Of a stretch of DNA of 29,041 nucleotides, positions 21,585 through 28,604 are shown piece after piece (position 1 is the stretch's first letter; each line of letters begins with the position of its first letter). This DNA comes from a virus: positions 1 to 29,041 of the IMG/VR virus record IMGVR_UViG_3300017948_000007; one strand, 5' to 3'. Below the pieces are notes generated by a model. That model had not been told where the DNA came from and did no database searches. It saw nothing but the letters and a program-made list of their open reading frames with translations. A program made the translations under genes and the position numbers.

Positions 21585-22009
21585 AAGGTCGCCAACTTCA
21601 CGCGCACCCTGGTCATCTGAGATTGGCTGTCGCTCTCAACGCCGCTGATCTCGTAATTGAATCCGTCAATCAGCGCGATCCACGCGCCCTTGCCGTCGCT
21701 GTTCTCCCCGCGCCATCCGGCGTCGAGCGTCGGGAAGTAGCCGGCCAGCAGAACGTGATGCAACTCGCTGGCGACAATCTCTTCGAGCTCGCGAGCCTCG
21801 GTCGCAACGATACTTCCGCTGCTCTCTGGCGGTGCAGTGCAGTCGATGTCAGTCAGCCCAGCGACAGCGGTGTAGTCGAACTCCACCGCGCCGGTGGGTC
21901 CGATAGTAGGCACCGGCTCCATGGCTGTGAACAACGAAACGAACAAGCCGGTAGCGATAGCGGCCGGCATCACGCCCTGAATCGCCAGAGTGATGGCTGC
22001 CTGGTTCAC
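21581..22009 (-). CDS. Head closure / neck protein
   Basis: A 142-residue protein with a helical N-terminus (QAAITLAIQGVMPAAIATGL) and a beta-rich end (GAWIALIDGFNYEISGVESD, QMTRVRVKLATL). The final strand pair around ISGVESDSQSQMTRVRV resembles neck or head-closure proteins, which sit between connector and tail terminator. GTG start, GTGA overlap with the lysozyme stop. The role rests mainly on gene order. Confidence 0.55.
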   Translation of the reverse strand: MNQAAITLAIQGVMPAAIATGLFVSLFTAMEPVPTIGPTGAVEFDYTAVAGLTDIDCTAPPESSGSIVATEARELEEIVASELHHVLLAGYFPTLDAGWRGENSDGKGAWIALIDGFNYEISGVESDSQSQMTRVRVKLATL

Positions 22010-22479
22010 GCTGTCACCACCCCGAGGAATAGCGCGCGCTCAGCCGCGCGGCGCCTCACGAGTCCCGGCAGAATCACCAACTGGCCGTTGACGCGCCCGA
22101 ACTTCCAACTCAGCAGCGAGTTCGCCGCGTTCTGGTAGTCGCCTTCATTGAGGAATCGCAACATCGTCGTCGGGGCTCCCTGCGCATCTTCGAATCCTTG
22201 CCGCCCCATGTTGAACGCGAAGCATGTCAGCGCGTCGAATTGACATTGAGCCAACGGCACGGTGACGTACTTCGCGACGAGCGCACCGGCCGCCGCGAGG
22301 TCGCCCGCAAGGAACGCCTCAGCCTGCGTCTCGTCGATGAGATCCGGGGGCGGTCCCATGCTCACGTGCGCCGTGTGTCCCCAGCCAATCGTGGGCACAC
22401 CGCCGGAGTCGCGGTAGGCTTCAAGGCGCAGACCTTCGAATTGCTTCACGAGATTTGTGCACGCCTGGGAAGGATTCAT
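22006..22479 (-). CDS. Endolysin, T4-lysozyme-type (GH24)
   Basis: A 157-residue lysozyme that cuts peptidoglycan between N-acetylmuramic acid and N-acetylglucosamine at lysis. The catalytic Glu-8aa-Asp-5aa-Thr triad is at Glu15 (KQFEGLRLEAYRDSGG), Asp24 and Thr30 (VPTIGWGHT), spaced as in T4 lysozyme. Further conserved blocks are QFDALTCFAFNMG and LLSWKFGRVNG with LPGLVRRRAAERALF. No signal peptide or signal-anchor is visible, so it should need a holin to cross the membrane. ATG in an ATGA overlap with the small membrane protein upstream, which is the best holin candidate. Confidence 0.93.
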   Translation of the reverse strand: MNPSQACTNLVKQFEGLRLEAYRDSGGVPTIGWGHTAHVSMGPPPDLIDETQAEAFLAGDLAAAGALVAKYVTVPLAQCQFDALTCFAFNMGRQGFEDAQGAPTTMLRFLNEGDYQNAANSLLSWKFGRVNGQLVILPGLVRRRAAERALFLGVVTA

Positions 22480-22715
22480 TTCGCCGCGTTCTCCGTACCT
22501 TGCTTGAGCCCTTTCGCAAACTCTGATGAGGCAGTCACGCGCACGAGCTCATCCTTGATCGAGTTCGTGTTCTTTTCCAGAGTCACGATTGCATCTTTCG
22601 CTTGCGCTAAGTGGGTTGAGTTCCGTTGGGCAATCGCATTATTAACCATCCCCAGTACGGCGCTGGTGAAAGCTCCAACGGCAGCTATTAGCGAGATGGT
22701 TACGGCATCGCTCAC
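22476..22715 (-). CDS. Small membrane protein, holin candidate
   Basis: A 79-residue protein with one N-terminal transmembrane segment (residues 4-28, VTISLIAAVGAFTSAVLGMV) followed by a charged, helical C-terminal part. Position immediately before the endolysin with a GTGA start overlap supports a holin, but a single membrane helix and a long hydrophilic tail also fit other lysis-cassette accessory proteins. The other candidate is the 146-residue protein upstream. Confidence 0.65.
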   Translation of the reverse strand: MSDAVTISLIAAVGAFTSAVLGMVNNAIAQRNSTHLAQAKDAIVTLEKNTNSIKDELVRVTASSEFAKGLKQGTENAAK

Positions 22716-23152
22716 TTGCCAGCATCCTTCCGGCTCATCACAATATCGGTGAGTAGCCGCAGCGTCGAAGTGTGATCTGCTACCACTTGCTCAAGCCGGT
22801 CCTGTTTCTCGCACATGCCTTCGATAGCCTTAGAGGTCACGGCGTTAACCACATTCTGCGAAGATTGGAGCGCCGTGATGTTAGTCGCTAACTCAGAGAC
22901 TCTGTCAACTCCTTCGCGCCAGTCTTGTTTCATCTCCCGTAAGTCGGCGCGGAGATCTTCAGAGCGAACGATGTCGGCCTTGGTCTTTGCATCCGACAAG
23001 ACGAGGTCCGCTTTGTCTTTGGCTTCGCTTATTCCCTCCAGTTTCGCGGAGTTTATCCGCCACGAAAGCAGCCACGCTATTCCAGAGCCGAGCAAGCCGA
23101 CGCCAGCCCCAGGTATCCAATTCGGGTCCAATGCATGCTCCTTGGAATTCAT
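22712..23152 (-). CDS. Membrane-anchored coiled-coil protein of the lysis cassette
   Basis: A 146-residue protein with one N-terminal transmembrane segment (residues 13-32, PGAGVGLLGSGIAWLLSW) and a long coiled coil (ISEAKDKADLVLSDAKTKAD, LREMKQDWREGVDRVSELAT). The ATG at 23152 is in an ATGA overlap with the connector gene. It may be a holin, antiholin or spanin-like protein. No lipobox is visible, so a classic o-spanin is unlikely. Confidence 0.6.
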   Translation of the reverse strand: MNSKEHALDPNWIPGAGVGLLGSGIAWLLSWRINSAKLEGISEAKDKADLVLSDAKTKADIVRSEDLRADLREMKQDWREGVDRVSELATNITALQSSQNVVNAVTSKAIEGMCEKQDRLEQVVADHTSTLRLLTDIVMSRKDAGK

Positions 23153-23604
23153 GGGTAACAACCGCCTCCGGTCTGCCGTTGCAGCTGCGCAATCCAGCGG
23201 TCGCGGAATGCCCACACCGTATTCACCTGCTCGGCGATGGCGAAGGCGCCGCTGTCGTCATCCATCTGCATATACGAGTCGGCCTGCTTATTCAGCGCCG
23301 CCGCAGCAGCCGCCGGGTTGAGTTTCACATCGAGCAGGCCCGTCACACTCGCCAGCCGCGCCGCGTTGCCCGCGAGAGACCGCAGGGCCAGCGCAGCCGC
23401 ACGCAGGAAGTTGCTCGGCGTCTGCGATAAGTTGATCTGGCCTGCCGGTCCAGAAAAGAACATCGACGACTGCCATGTCATTTGGTTGACCTGCATGAAG
23501 CCGTTGATCTCTTCGTCCTGGAATATAGGATTAGTAGAGTCAGTGTCAGGAATGAGTAACCTGATATAGAAGACTGGCGTACCCGGAATGTAAGTAAAAG
23601 ACAA
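23149..23604 (-). CDS. Head-tail connector-like protein
   Basis: A 151-residue helical protein directly after the major capsid gene. The N-terminus (VFYIRLLIPDTDSTNPIFQD with DEEINGFM) followed by LRAAALALRSLAGNAARLAS is typical of gp6-type connector proteins that form a ring under the portal. I start it at the TTG at 23604, with GGAG eight bases upstream. The longer frame to 23655 runs through the terminator stem and is unlikely to be translated. Confidence 0.68.
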   Translation of the reverse strand: MSFTYIPGTPVFYIRLLIPDTDSTNPIFQDEEINGFMQVNQMTWQSSMFFSGPAGQINLSQTPSNFLRAAALALRSLAGNAARLASVTGLLDVKLNPAAAAAALNKQADSYMQMDDDSGAFAIAEQVNTVWAFRDRWIAQLQRQTGGGCYP

Positions 23605-23613
23605 GTCACTTAC

Positions 23614-23666
23614 TCCAAACAAACAAAAGCCGCCGCGCCGCCTCCCCCGAGTCAACGCGACGGCTT
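23614..23666 (-). terminator. Intrinsic terminator after the major capsid gene
   Basis: AAGCCGTCGCG (minus strand, 23666-23656) pairs with CGCGGCGGCTT (23637-23627) over 11 bases with one G-U pair, and is followed by TTTTGTTTGTTT. It lies 27 bases after the capsid stop and just before the connector start. Partial termination would keep capsid mRNA above that of the genes that follow. Confidence 0.85.
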
Positions 23667-23692
23667 AGAGTCGTCAACCAAGAACTTACTAA

Positions 23693-25144
23693 CTACGATC
23701 CGCTTCCGTTTGAGCCTACCCAACTTCTGCCATCGATTGCGCTGCCACCCATTACGCCCATGCACTTGAGCGACTGATTGTTGCTCCAGAAGTTGCCCAT
23801 GGTCGGGTCGGGTCCGCCGCCCATCCGTTGCGTGGTCGGGATCTCGGTGAACAATTGCGGCTCCTTGAATCCGGTCAACGTACCGAACTCGATGCCGGGC
23901 CGCTCTTGCGAATCCGGCTCGCAAGCCATGAACCAGGAGTACGGATTGTTCGCGGCGACGATCGAGAGGTACGGGTCGTACACCAGCGTGAGGTTTTCCA
24001 TCGCCCAATTTTTCACCTTGAGCAGTTGGCCGATGAGGTTGGTCGATGCGCCCGCAACGCCTCCCTGTGCGCTGGTCAGAATCTCCAGGCTGTTGGCCAA
24101 GTTTTTGGCGGTGCCGTAGTCGTAGCGGCCGTAAATCAAGAACGTGGGTCCGCCCATCATGATCGGGTCGCCGGTCGAGTCAACCTGTCCGGCCAGGATG
24201 TTGTAGCCGTCCACCACCGCCTGAATCTCCAGGCGCGGATTGGTGCTCGACGCGCCGTTAGCCGTCGAGATTCGGTTATTAAAGCCCGAATTGAAAAGAG
24301 CCACGCCGGCCGGCGGCGCGCCGGGGATGCCGACGTAATTGCCGCTGGTGTTGGGGCCGTTCACATCGGCATACAGCGACGTGATGAACTTGCTGATTCC
24401 GCGGTTGCCCTTGATCGCGAGACGCTTCGGCACATCCTTGAAAATGCCCAAGTCGTCGCCGACGAACGCGGCCCAGTTGATCGAAGCGCCCGCCTGGAAT
24501 AACCAGGGCGAGTACGTGACAGCGGCGGTCGAAGTCAGCGGAGTGGGCGGCGATGCGCCATTCTGCGGCGTGGGCCCTAACAGCGCGAACTGCGGAGGCA
24601 GCCCGCCGGGATCGCTGCCGGTGTACGGCGTCACGAGCCCGTCGTCCATGTAGCGTTTGACTTGCCGGAAGTCGCGCAGATCTTTCTGGCGGGCCAGCAT
24701 CATGTTGGGAATCGGCCACGCGTTGAAAAATCCGTAATACAGGCGATCGATCACATCCGCAAAGAGCGCTTGGTAATCGGTGACCGCCATGGTTTCGCGG
24801 AGCCCGATCAGTTGGCCGCCCATCCCCGAATAGATGCCGGGGTAGGTCTGGCGCAGATGCTCGACAAGCACGGGGTTCGTGGGCCGCATGGCCTCACGAA
24901 AAAAGATCGGATCGAGCGAGCCGCGCATCACGTCGGCCAGCAGTCGCGCGGCCTCATTAACACGGCGCGCCTGGTGCGCGTTGGACGCCCGCCGGGCCTG
25001 CATGTAGCCTTGGACGTGCGGCGCCATGGCATCGTGACTCCACGAGGAGAGCTCGGCGACTGGAGAGAACCCGTCGTTTCCTCCGACCGGCCCGAACTGA
25101 TCGGCGCCAGGAGCGCCCATGGTTACCATTTTGATCGATGGCAT
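23693..25144 (-). CDS. Major capsid protein
   Basis: A 483-residue protein that should build the head shell, with an HK97-type fold inferred from position and pattern. The N-terminal part is helical (ASNAHQARRVNEAARLLADV). Then comes LRETMAVTDYQALFADVIDR, LYYGFFNAWPIPNMMLARQK and FRQVKRYMDDG, which resembles Mu gpT-like head proteins. The middle has SPWLFQAGASINWAAFVGDD and a late YDPYLSIVAANNPYSWFM strand. A strong AAGGAG site six bases before the ATG at 25144, and a terminator right after the stop, fit very high expression. Flanked by decoration and connector genes. Confidence 0.9.
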   Translation of the reverse strand: MPSIKMVTMGAPGADQFGPVGGNDGFSPVAELSSWSHDAMAPHVQGYMQARRASNAHQARRVNEAARLLADVMRGSLDPIFFREAMRPTNPVLVEHLRQTYPGIYSGMGGQLIGLRETMAVTDYQALFADVIDRLYYGFFNAWPIPNMMLARQKDLRDFRQVKRYMDDGLVTPYTGSDPGGLPPQFALLGPTPQNGASPPTPLTSTAAVTYSPWLFQAGASINWAAFVGDDLGIFKDVPKRLAIKGNRGISKFITSLYADVNGPNTSGNYVGIPGAPPAGVALFNSGFNNRISTANGASSTNPRLEIQAVVDGYNILAGQVDSTGDPIMMGGPTFLIYGRYDYGTAKNLANSLEILTSAQGGVAGASTNLIGQLLKVKNWAMENLTLVYDPYLSIVAANNPYSWFMACEPDSQERPGIEFGTLTGFKEPQLFTEIPTTQRMGGGPDPTMGNFWSNNQSLKCMGVMGGSAIDGRSWVGSNGSGS

Positions 25145-25154
25145 GATTTTCTCC

Positions 25155-25565
25155 TTAGCCTACCGACAAGCGGATCAACGCCTGCGTGTCTGTTGCTCCG
25201 CTGGCCACCGGCACGTATGTCGGATCGAGGAAGCCGAAAGGTACGTCCGCCGAATCACCCGAGATCCAGAGGGCCGTGGTGAACGTCGGTCCCCCCGTCA
25301 CCGGTACGCTGGTTCCGCTTGCATACAGCTTGTCGCCGGGGTTGATCGCGAGACCGGTTATCGGCGAGTGAGTGCTCGAGCCCTCCACCGTGCCGTTGAA
25401 CGAGCCGCTGAAATAGAACGTCGCGCCGCCCGTGCTGGACTGGTAATCGTTCAGCGCGCATGCCGGCTCCGAGCCGATGAGCACGAGGTCACCGCTTTTG
25501 ACCGTCGTCGGGCAGAGGCAGAACCGCTGGGACGTTGGCGTCCCCATAAAACCTTGATTTTTCAA
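25155..25565 (-). CDS. DUF2190-like head decoration/fibre protein
   Basis: A 136-residue beta-rich protein between protease and capsid genes. The pattern KSGDLVLIGSEPACALNDYQ, GATFYFSGSFNGTVEG, AINPGDKLYASGT and a final strand (DTQALIRLSVG) matches DUF2190 proteins, which decorate phage heads in the same gene position. The start is TTG in a TTGA overlap with the protease stop. GGGAGG five bases upstream makes the TTG convincing. Confidence 0.75.
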   Translation of the reverse strand: MKNQGFMGTPTSQRFCLCPTTVKSGDLVLIGSEPACALNDYQSSTGGATFYFSGSFNGTVEGSSTHSPITGLAINPGDKLYASGTSVPVTGGPTFTTALWISGDSADVPFGFLDPTYVPVASGATDTQALIRLSVG

Positions 25566-27181
25566 TTTGTCCTCCCGCGCAAAGCAACTTCGGCCAGCCG
25601 GTAGTGGCCGTCGGCGCCGGGGCGCTCATCGAGCAGCGTGCCCCAAGCCTCGGCGTATGTCGCCGTCTCGGCCTTCGCGCGCTCGGCGAGTGCCACGCGC
25701 TGAGACTCGGTGAGTTCGGGCGCGGCAGGCGCAACGCCCATGCCGGTTACCCGCGGACCCGCGCCGATCGCGCCGCCGAATCGCCGCGCCTCGGTGTTGA
25801 TGGCCTCAACGAATTTCTTGGCATCGAGCGCGCCCGCTTCCTTGGGGACGCCGCGGTCAACCACGGTCTCGATGATGTACATCTTAGCCGACTCGTTGAG
25901 CGCCACGCCTTCGAGCGTCCGCGCGCCCAGTTCGATGGCTTCTCGGCGAACGTCCTTTTCCACCAGGCGCGAAAGCAGCGCCTTCTCTTCGACTGTCATA
26001 GAAGACTCCTCTTCGGTTGTGGCGCCGCGCGCCGATTCGGTCAAAATCATTCCGCCAGCTCCGGCACGCGTCACGACGTCGACGCTCTCCGCGCTGGTCA
26101 ATTCCTTGAGCACTGGTCGGCCTTCGCGCGTCTTGCCGGACTCCGCGACGCCCGATGCTCTGATGCTCATCCCAACGTGCGGGGCTTTCTCTTCGACCGT
26201 CTGCGCGTGATCCGCAAAGACCTTCATGCGACCGTAGAGGCCGGGGCCTTTCGCGTGCGACTCGTGATAGACGGCGTCGGTGGTCAGCACCCCCGCGAGA
26301 TTCCGGACGTCGCCCTCCGGCCGCGCCGCTTCCTCTGCCGCCGTCTGGTGATTGAGGTACACGTGAGTGCCAGCCTTGAAGACGTTGGGCCCGTCGCGCT
26401 TGAGCACTTCGGCAGGGTAGAACGCCGTCGAACCCTTGCCGGGCGCGATCAGCTTAATCTCGTAATCTGCCTTCGCTTCCGTGAGGCGGATAGCCTCCAG
26501 TGTTGCCGCAGATTCGACCAAACGCAGGCTACCATCAGCAGCCCCCACGCGAGATTCTTGAGCATCGGCGTCCCCATCCTGCCAGGCCTTCGGCAACTCA
26601 CTCGTCCAGCCCTTTGCCTTCGCAATCCGGATGATGTTTTTCTTGATCACATCCGTGCTGTAGTTGCCGGCGCCGGCGCGCCCGATACTGCTGGCCGCCG
26701 CGCTCACATCCGCCGCCTTGAGAATCGGGAAGCTCTTCCCTTTGCCAGCGAAGTCTCCGGAGCCCGCGGCATCGCGCTCTTTCTTCGAGACGAATCGCTC
26801 GGACAGTGGGATCGCGCCCTTGGTGTAGAGCTTGGCCGACTCCATCGCCGCGTAGTGATCGGCGTCGTCCGGCTGCTCCTCGTACGTCATACGGGGCTGA
26901 ACCTTGACGGCCTTATCGGTTTGCAGTGTGTAGTCGTCGTCGCTGCTGTCGGTGCCCTTGGAGTAGGGCGCTTTCATGGTGCTGTCGCCGCACTGGTAAA
27001 TGCAATCGCCGCTATCCTCGTCGCCGGTGTGATCCTGGTAATAGCCGTAAGTGCCGGTGCCGGAGTGGGCCGCACTCACCGCGTCGGAAAGCTTGCCGCG
27101 GAGTTCGTTGGATGACAAAGACTCGGACGATTCCTGAAGGCGTTGCGCCAGAATGAAGTACGCCGCGCGAAGGATGCTCAC
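25562..27181 (-). CDS. Capsid maturation protease with N-terminal extension and scaffold-like C-terminus
   Basis: A 539-residue protein (551 if the TTG at 27217 is used). Numbering from 27217, residues about 135-210 resemble a DUF6582-type domain (FVSKKERDAAGSG, GKGKSFPILKAADVSAAAS). Residues about 250-395 look like a prohead protease: VYLNHQ with His290, then HVGMSIRASG with Ser351 about 60 residues later and ESVDVVTRAGAGG. His and Ser spacing fits the U35-type serine protease fold. The last 140 residues are helical and charged (EEKALLSRLVEKDVRREAIE), as in scaffold domains fused to proteases. The GTG at 27181 begins a more phage-like N-terminus (SILRAAYFILAQRLQ), but neither start has a clear binding site. 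A TGA overlaps the decoration gene's TTG. Confidence 0.75.
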   Translation of the reverse strand: MSILRAAYFILAQRLQESSESLSSNELRGKLSDAVSAAHSGTGTYGYYQDHTGDEDSGDCIYQCGDSTMKAPYSKGTDSSDDDYTLQTDKAVKVQPRMTYEEQPDDADHYAAMESAKLYTKGAIPLSERFVSKKERDAAGSGDFAGKGKSFPILKAADVSAAASSIGRAGAGNYSTDVIKKNIIRIAKAKGWTSELPKAWQDGDADAQESRVGAADGSLRLVESAATLEAIRLTEAKADYEIKLIAPGKGSTAFYPAEVLKRDGPNVFKAGTHVYLNHQTAAEEAARPEGDVRNLAGVLTTDAVYHESHAKGPGLYGRMKVFADHAQTVEEKAPHVGMSIRASGVAESGKTREGRPVLKELTSAESVDVVTRAGAGGMILTESARGATTEEESSMTVEEKALLSRLVEKDVRREAIELGARTLEGVALNESAKMYIIETVVDRGVPKEAGALDAKKFVEAINTEARRFGGAIGAGPRVTGMGVAPAAPELTESQRVALAERAKAETATYAEAWGTLLDERPGADGHYRLAEVALRGRTN

Positions 27182-27254
27182 GCGCCGATGATAAGCGGTT
27201 TGTTTATCACACGCCAAACTTCGGGACGATTATTATTAAAAACCAAAACTGCGA

Positions 27255-27260
27255 TAGAAT
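27255..27260 (+). promoter_or_regulatory. Possible -10 element TAGAAT
   Basis: TAGAAT, five of six matching TATAAT, in an AT-rich stretch between divergent genes. The expected transcription start is only a few bases before the ATG at 27271, so the mRNA would have almost no leader. No good -35 is found at 17 bases (ATTATT). Confidence 0.25.
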
Positions 27261-27270
27261 GATTTGGCAT

Positions 27271-27597
27271 ATGGCCACAGCGCTTCCGCCGCTCTCACGA
27301 ACGACTGAAAAGACTTGCTCGAAATGCAAGGAGGCACAATCCGACAAGGACGACGCCTGGTGTAAGGGCTGTCGCAGTAAGTATCAGCAGGAATATTACG
27401 CGATGAGCAAGTGGCGCAACGAGCGCCGCGGGATTCTCCGCGGTATGCAGGCGATGCGCGAGGCTATCGCGGGATACTTCCGCCAGTACGGTGGCCGTCC
27501 GTTCATGGGTGCGGAGGTTGCCGCGGCAGTCGAGTCGATGCCTGGTCCGCAGGTCGCGCCGGAAGACGCTAAGGCTTCGACTTCTCCGTCGGCTTAG
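27271..27597 (+). CDS. Zinc-ribbon small phage protein, the only plus-strand gene
   Basis: A 108-residue protein. It has a four-cysteine knuckle, CSKCKEAQSDKDDAWCKGC at about residues 16-34, followed by RSKYQQEYY. That C-x-x-C-K ... C-x-x-C-R-x-x-Y-Q-x-E-Y-Y pattern is common in small phage proteins that probably bind DNA. The rest is helical and basic (WRNERRGILRGMQAMREAIA). An earlier in-frame ATG at 27259 lies inside the possible -10 element, so I start at 27271. It is opposite to every other gene and overlaps the convergent gene by 29 bases. It may be a separately regulated transcription factor or a late acquisition. Confidence 0.75.
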   Translation: MATALPPLSRTTEKTCSKCKEAQSDKDDAWCKGCRSKYQQEYYAMSKWRNERRGILRGMQAMREAIAGYFRQYGGRPFMGAEVAAAVESMPGPQVAPEDAKASTSPSA

Positions 27598-28000
27598 GCG
27601 CGTGACTGATGGCATCCGCGATCATCTGCCACGCTGGCCCAACTACTGTCCCGCCTGGGTAGGCTCGCCCGATTCGATCTTTGATCGTGGTCAATTCGGC
27701 CATCGTCAGAATCGCATCGTGCTTGTCCGGGTAGATCTTCCCCGCGAGAATCCAGTTATCGTACTTCGCGCTTCCCTCTGCTTTATCGTCGCCGGGGATT
27801 CCGTTCACGAGCGCATCTTTCGCCACCGCTCCGAAGGTCGCCACCGTGGGAAGCTTCCCGTTTGGTGGCGTCCATGGGAGTGGTGCGCCGTCGAGATCCT
27901 TCAGTACTTGGGTGCAATCGATATGGATGGCTTCCTGCCCTTGCAGAAGCATCAGAAACCATCCGAGTACGAAGAAAGCAGCGTAGAGGTAGCGTTTCAT
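27569..28000 (-). CDS. Exported or membrane-anchored hypothetical protein
   Basis: A 143-residue protein with a basic start and one hydrophobic stretch (KRYLYAAFFVLGWFLMLLQG) that can be a signal peptide or anchor. The rest (IDCTQVLKDLDGAPLPWTPP, DALVNGIPGDDK, WILAGKIYPDKHDAILTMAE, IGRAYPGGTVVGPAWQMI) looks like a small folded domain. I do not recognise it. The ATG at 28000 is in an ATGA overlap with the upstream stop; a second ATG at 28012 is possible. Such proteins near the tail fibre can modify the host envelope, for example in superinfection exclusion. Confidence 0.65.
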   Translation of the reverse strand: MKRYLYAAFFVLGWFLMLLQGQEAIHIDCTQVLKDLDGAPLPWTPPNGKLPTVATFGAVAKDALVNGIPGDDKAEGSAKYDNWILAGKIYPDKHDAILTMAELTTIKDRIGRAYPGGTVVGPAWQMIADAISHAPKPTEKSKP

Positions 28001-28602
28001 TGATTTACCCATGCCGTGCCGTTATACCAGTATCCATATCCGGAAAGTAGCCCAGCACCGTAACCCGTTTGAACCGCCGAATATTGCCCTTGCACCGTGG
28101 TCTGGATCGTAGCCGCAGAAGTTGACGCCGCGACCGCGACTGACCCGGCAACCTCCACGGTAGTGCCAGCGACAAGCGCCGCATTTTCAGCCGCACTCGC
28201 GCCAGCCCATGAGCTTGTTGGGCAGGTGGTTGCGCATGGCAACGGCACGGGCGTCACGGTGGTGAACCAGAAAATATAGCTGATCGTGACCGTCGCATTT
28301 TGCGGGTTGACAGAGCTTCCGACTACGATAATTTGCTTGGCTGGTCCAATGGCCGTGTAACCCGAGGTGAAGCCGCTACACGCCGTCCCCGTTGGCAGCA
28401 CGAAGGTAAGCGCGTTCGTTGTCGCGGTCTTTGCTGTCGAGTTGAACGTTGCTGCCGTCCCCGAGATTGAGAAGCCCTGACTTACCGCGATCCCGTGGGC
28501 CGTAGCGTTAATAGTTGCCGTTTGCCCCGAGCAGGTGATTGAGCTTATTGTTGCCGCCTGAACACTCGCGGCGAGAATGAGAGCAGTGAGAAGCTTTCGC
28601 AT
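27997..28602 (-). CDS. Secreted Thr/Ala-rich hypothetical protein
   Basis: A 201-residue protein with a clear signal peptide (RKLLTALILAASVQA, probable cut after AxA near residue 17). The mature part is beta-rich with many Thr, Ser, Ala and Gly residues and several cysteines (SITCSGQTATINATAHGIAV, ACSGFTSGYTAIGPAKQI, LPCATTCPTSSW). The end is Tyr/Gly-rich (LLSGYGYWYNGTAWVNQ). It resembles adhesin- or fibre-like modules, but a signal peptide is unusual for a virion protein, so it may act outside the host cell. AGGA nine bases before the ATG. Coupled to the next gene by ATGA. Confidence 0.65.
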   Translation of the reverse strand: MRKLLTALILAASVQAATISSITCSGQTATINATAHGIAVSQGFSISGTAATFNSTAKTATTNALTFVLPTGTACSGFTSGYTAIGPAKQIIVVGSSVNPQNATVTISYIFWFTTVTPVPLPCATTCPTSSWAGASAAENAALVAGTTVEVAGSVAVAASTSAATIQTTVQGQYSAVQTGYGAGLLSGYGYWYNGTAWVNQ

Positions 28603-28604
28603 GA

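Noticed and set aside
25604-27115. Long plus-strand open frame of about 500 codons opposite the protease
   Set aside because: Composition-driven antisense frame in GC-rich DNA; Arg/Ala/His-rich product without domains, while the minus strand encodes a recognisable protease.
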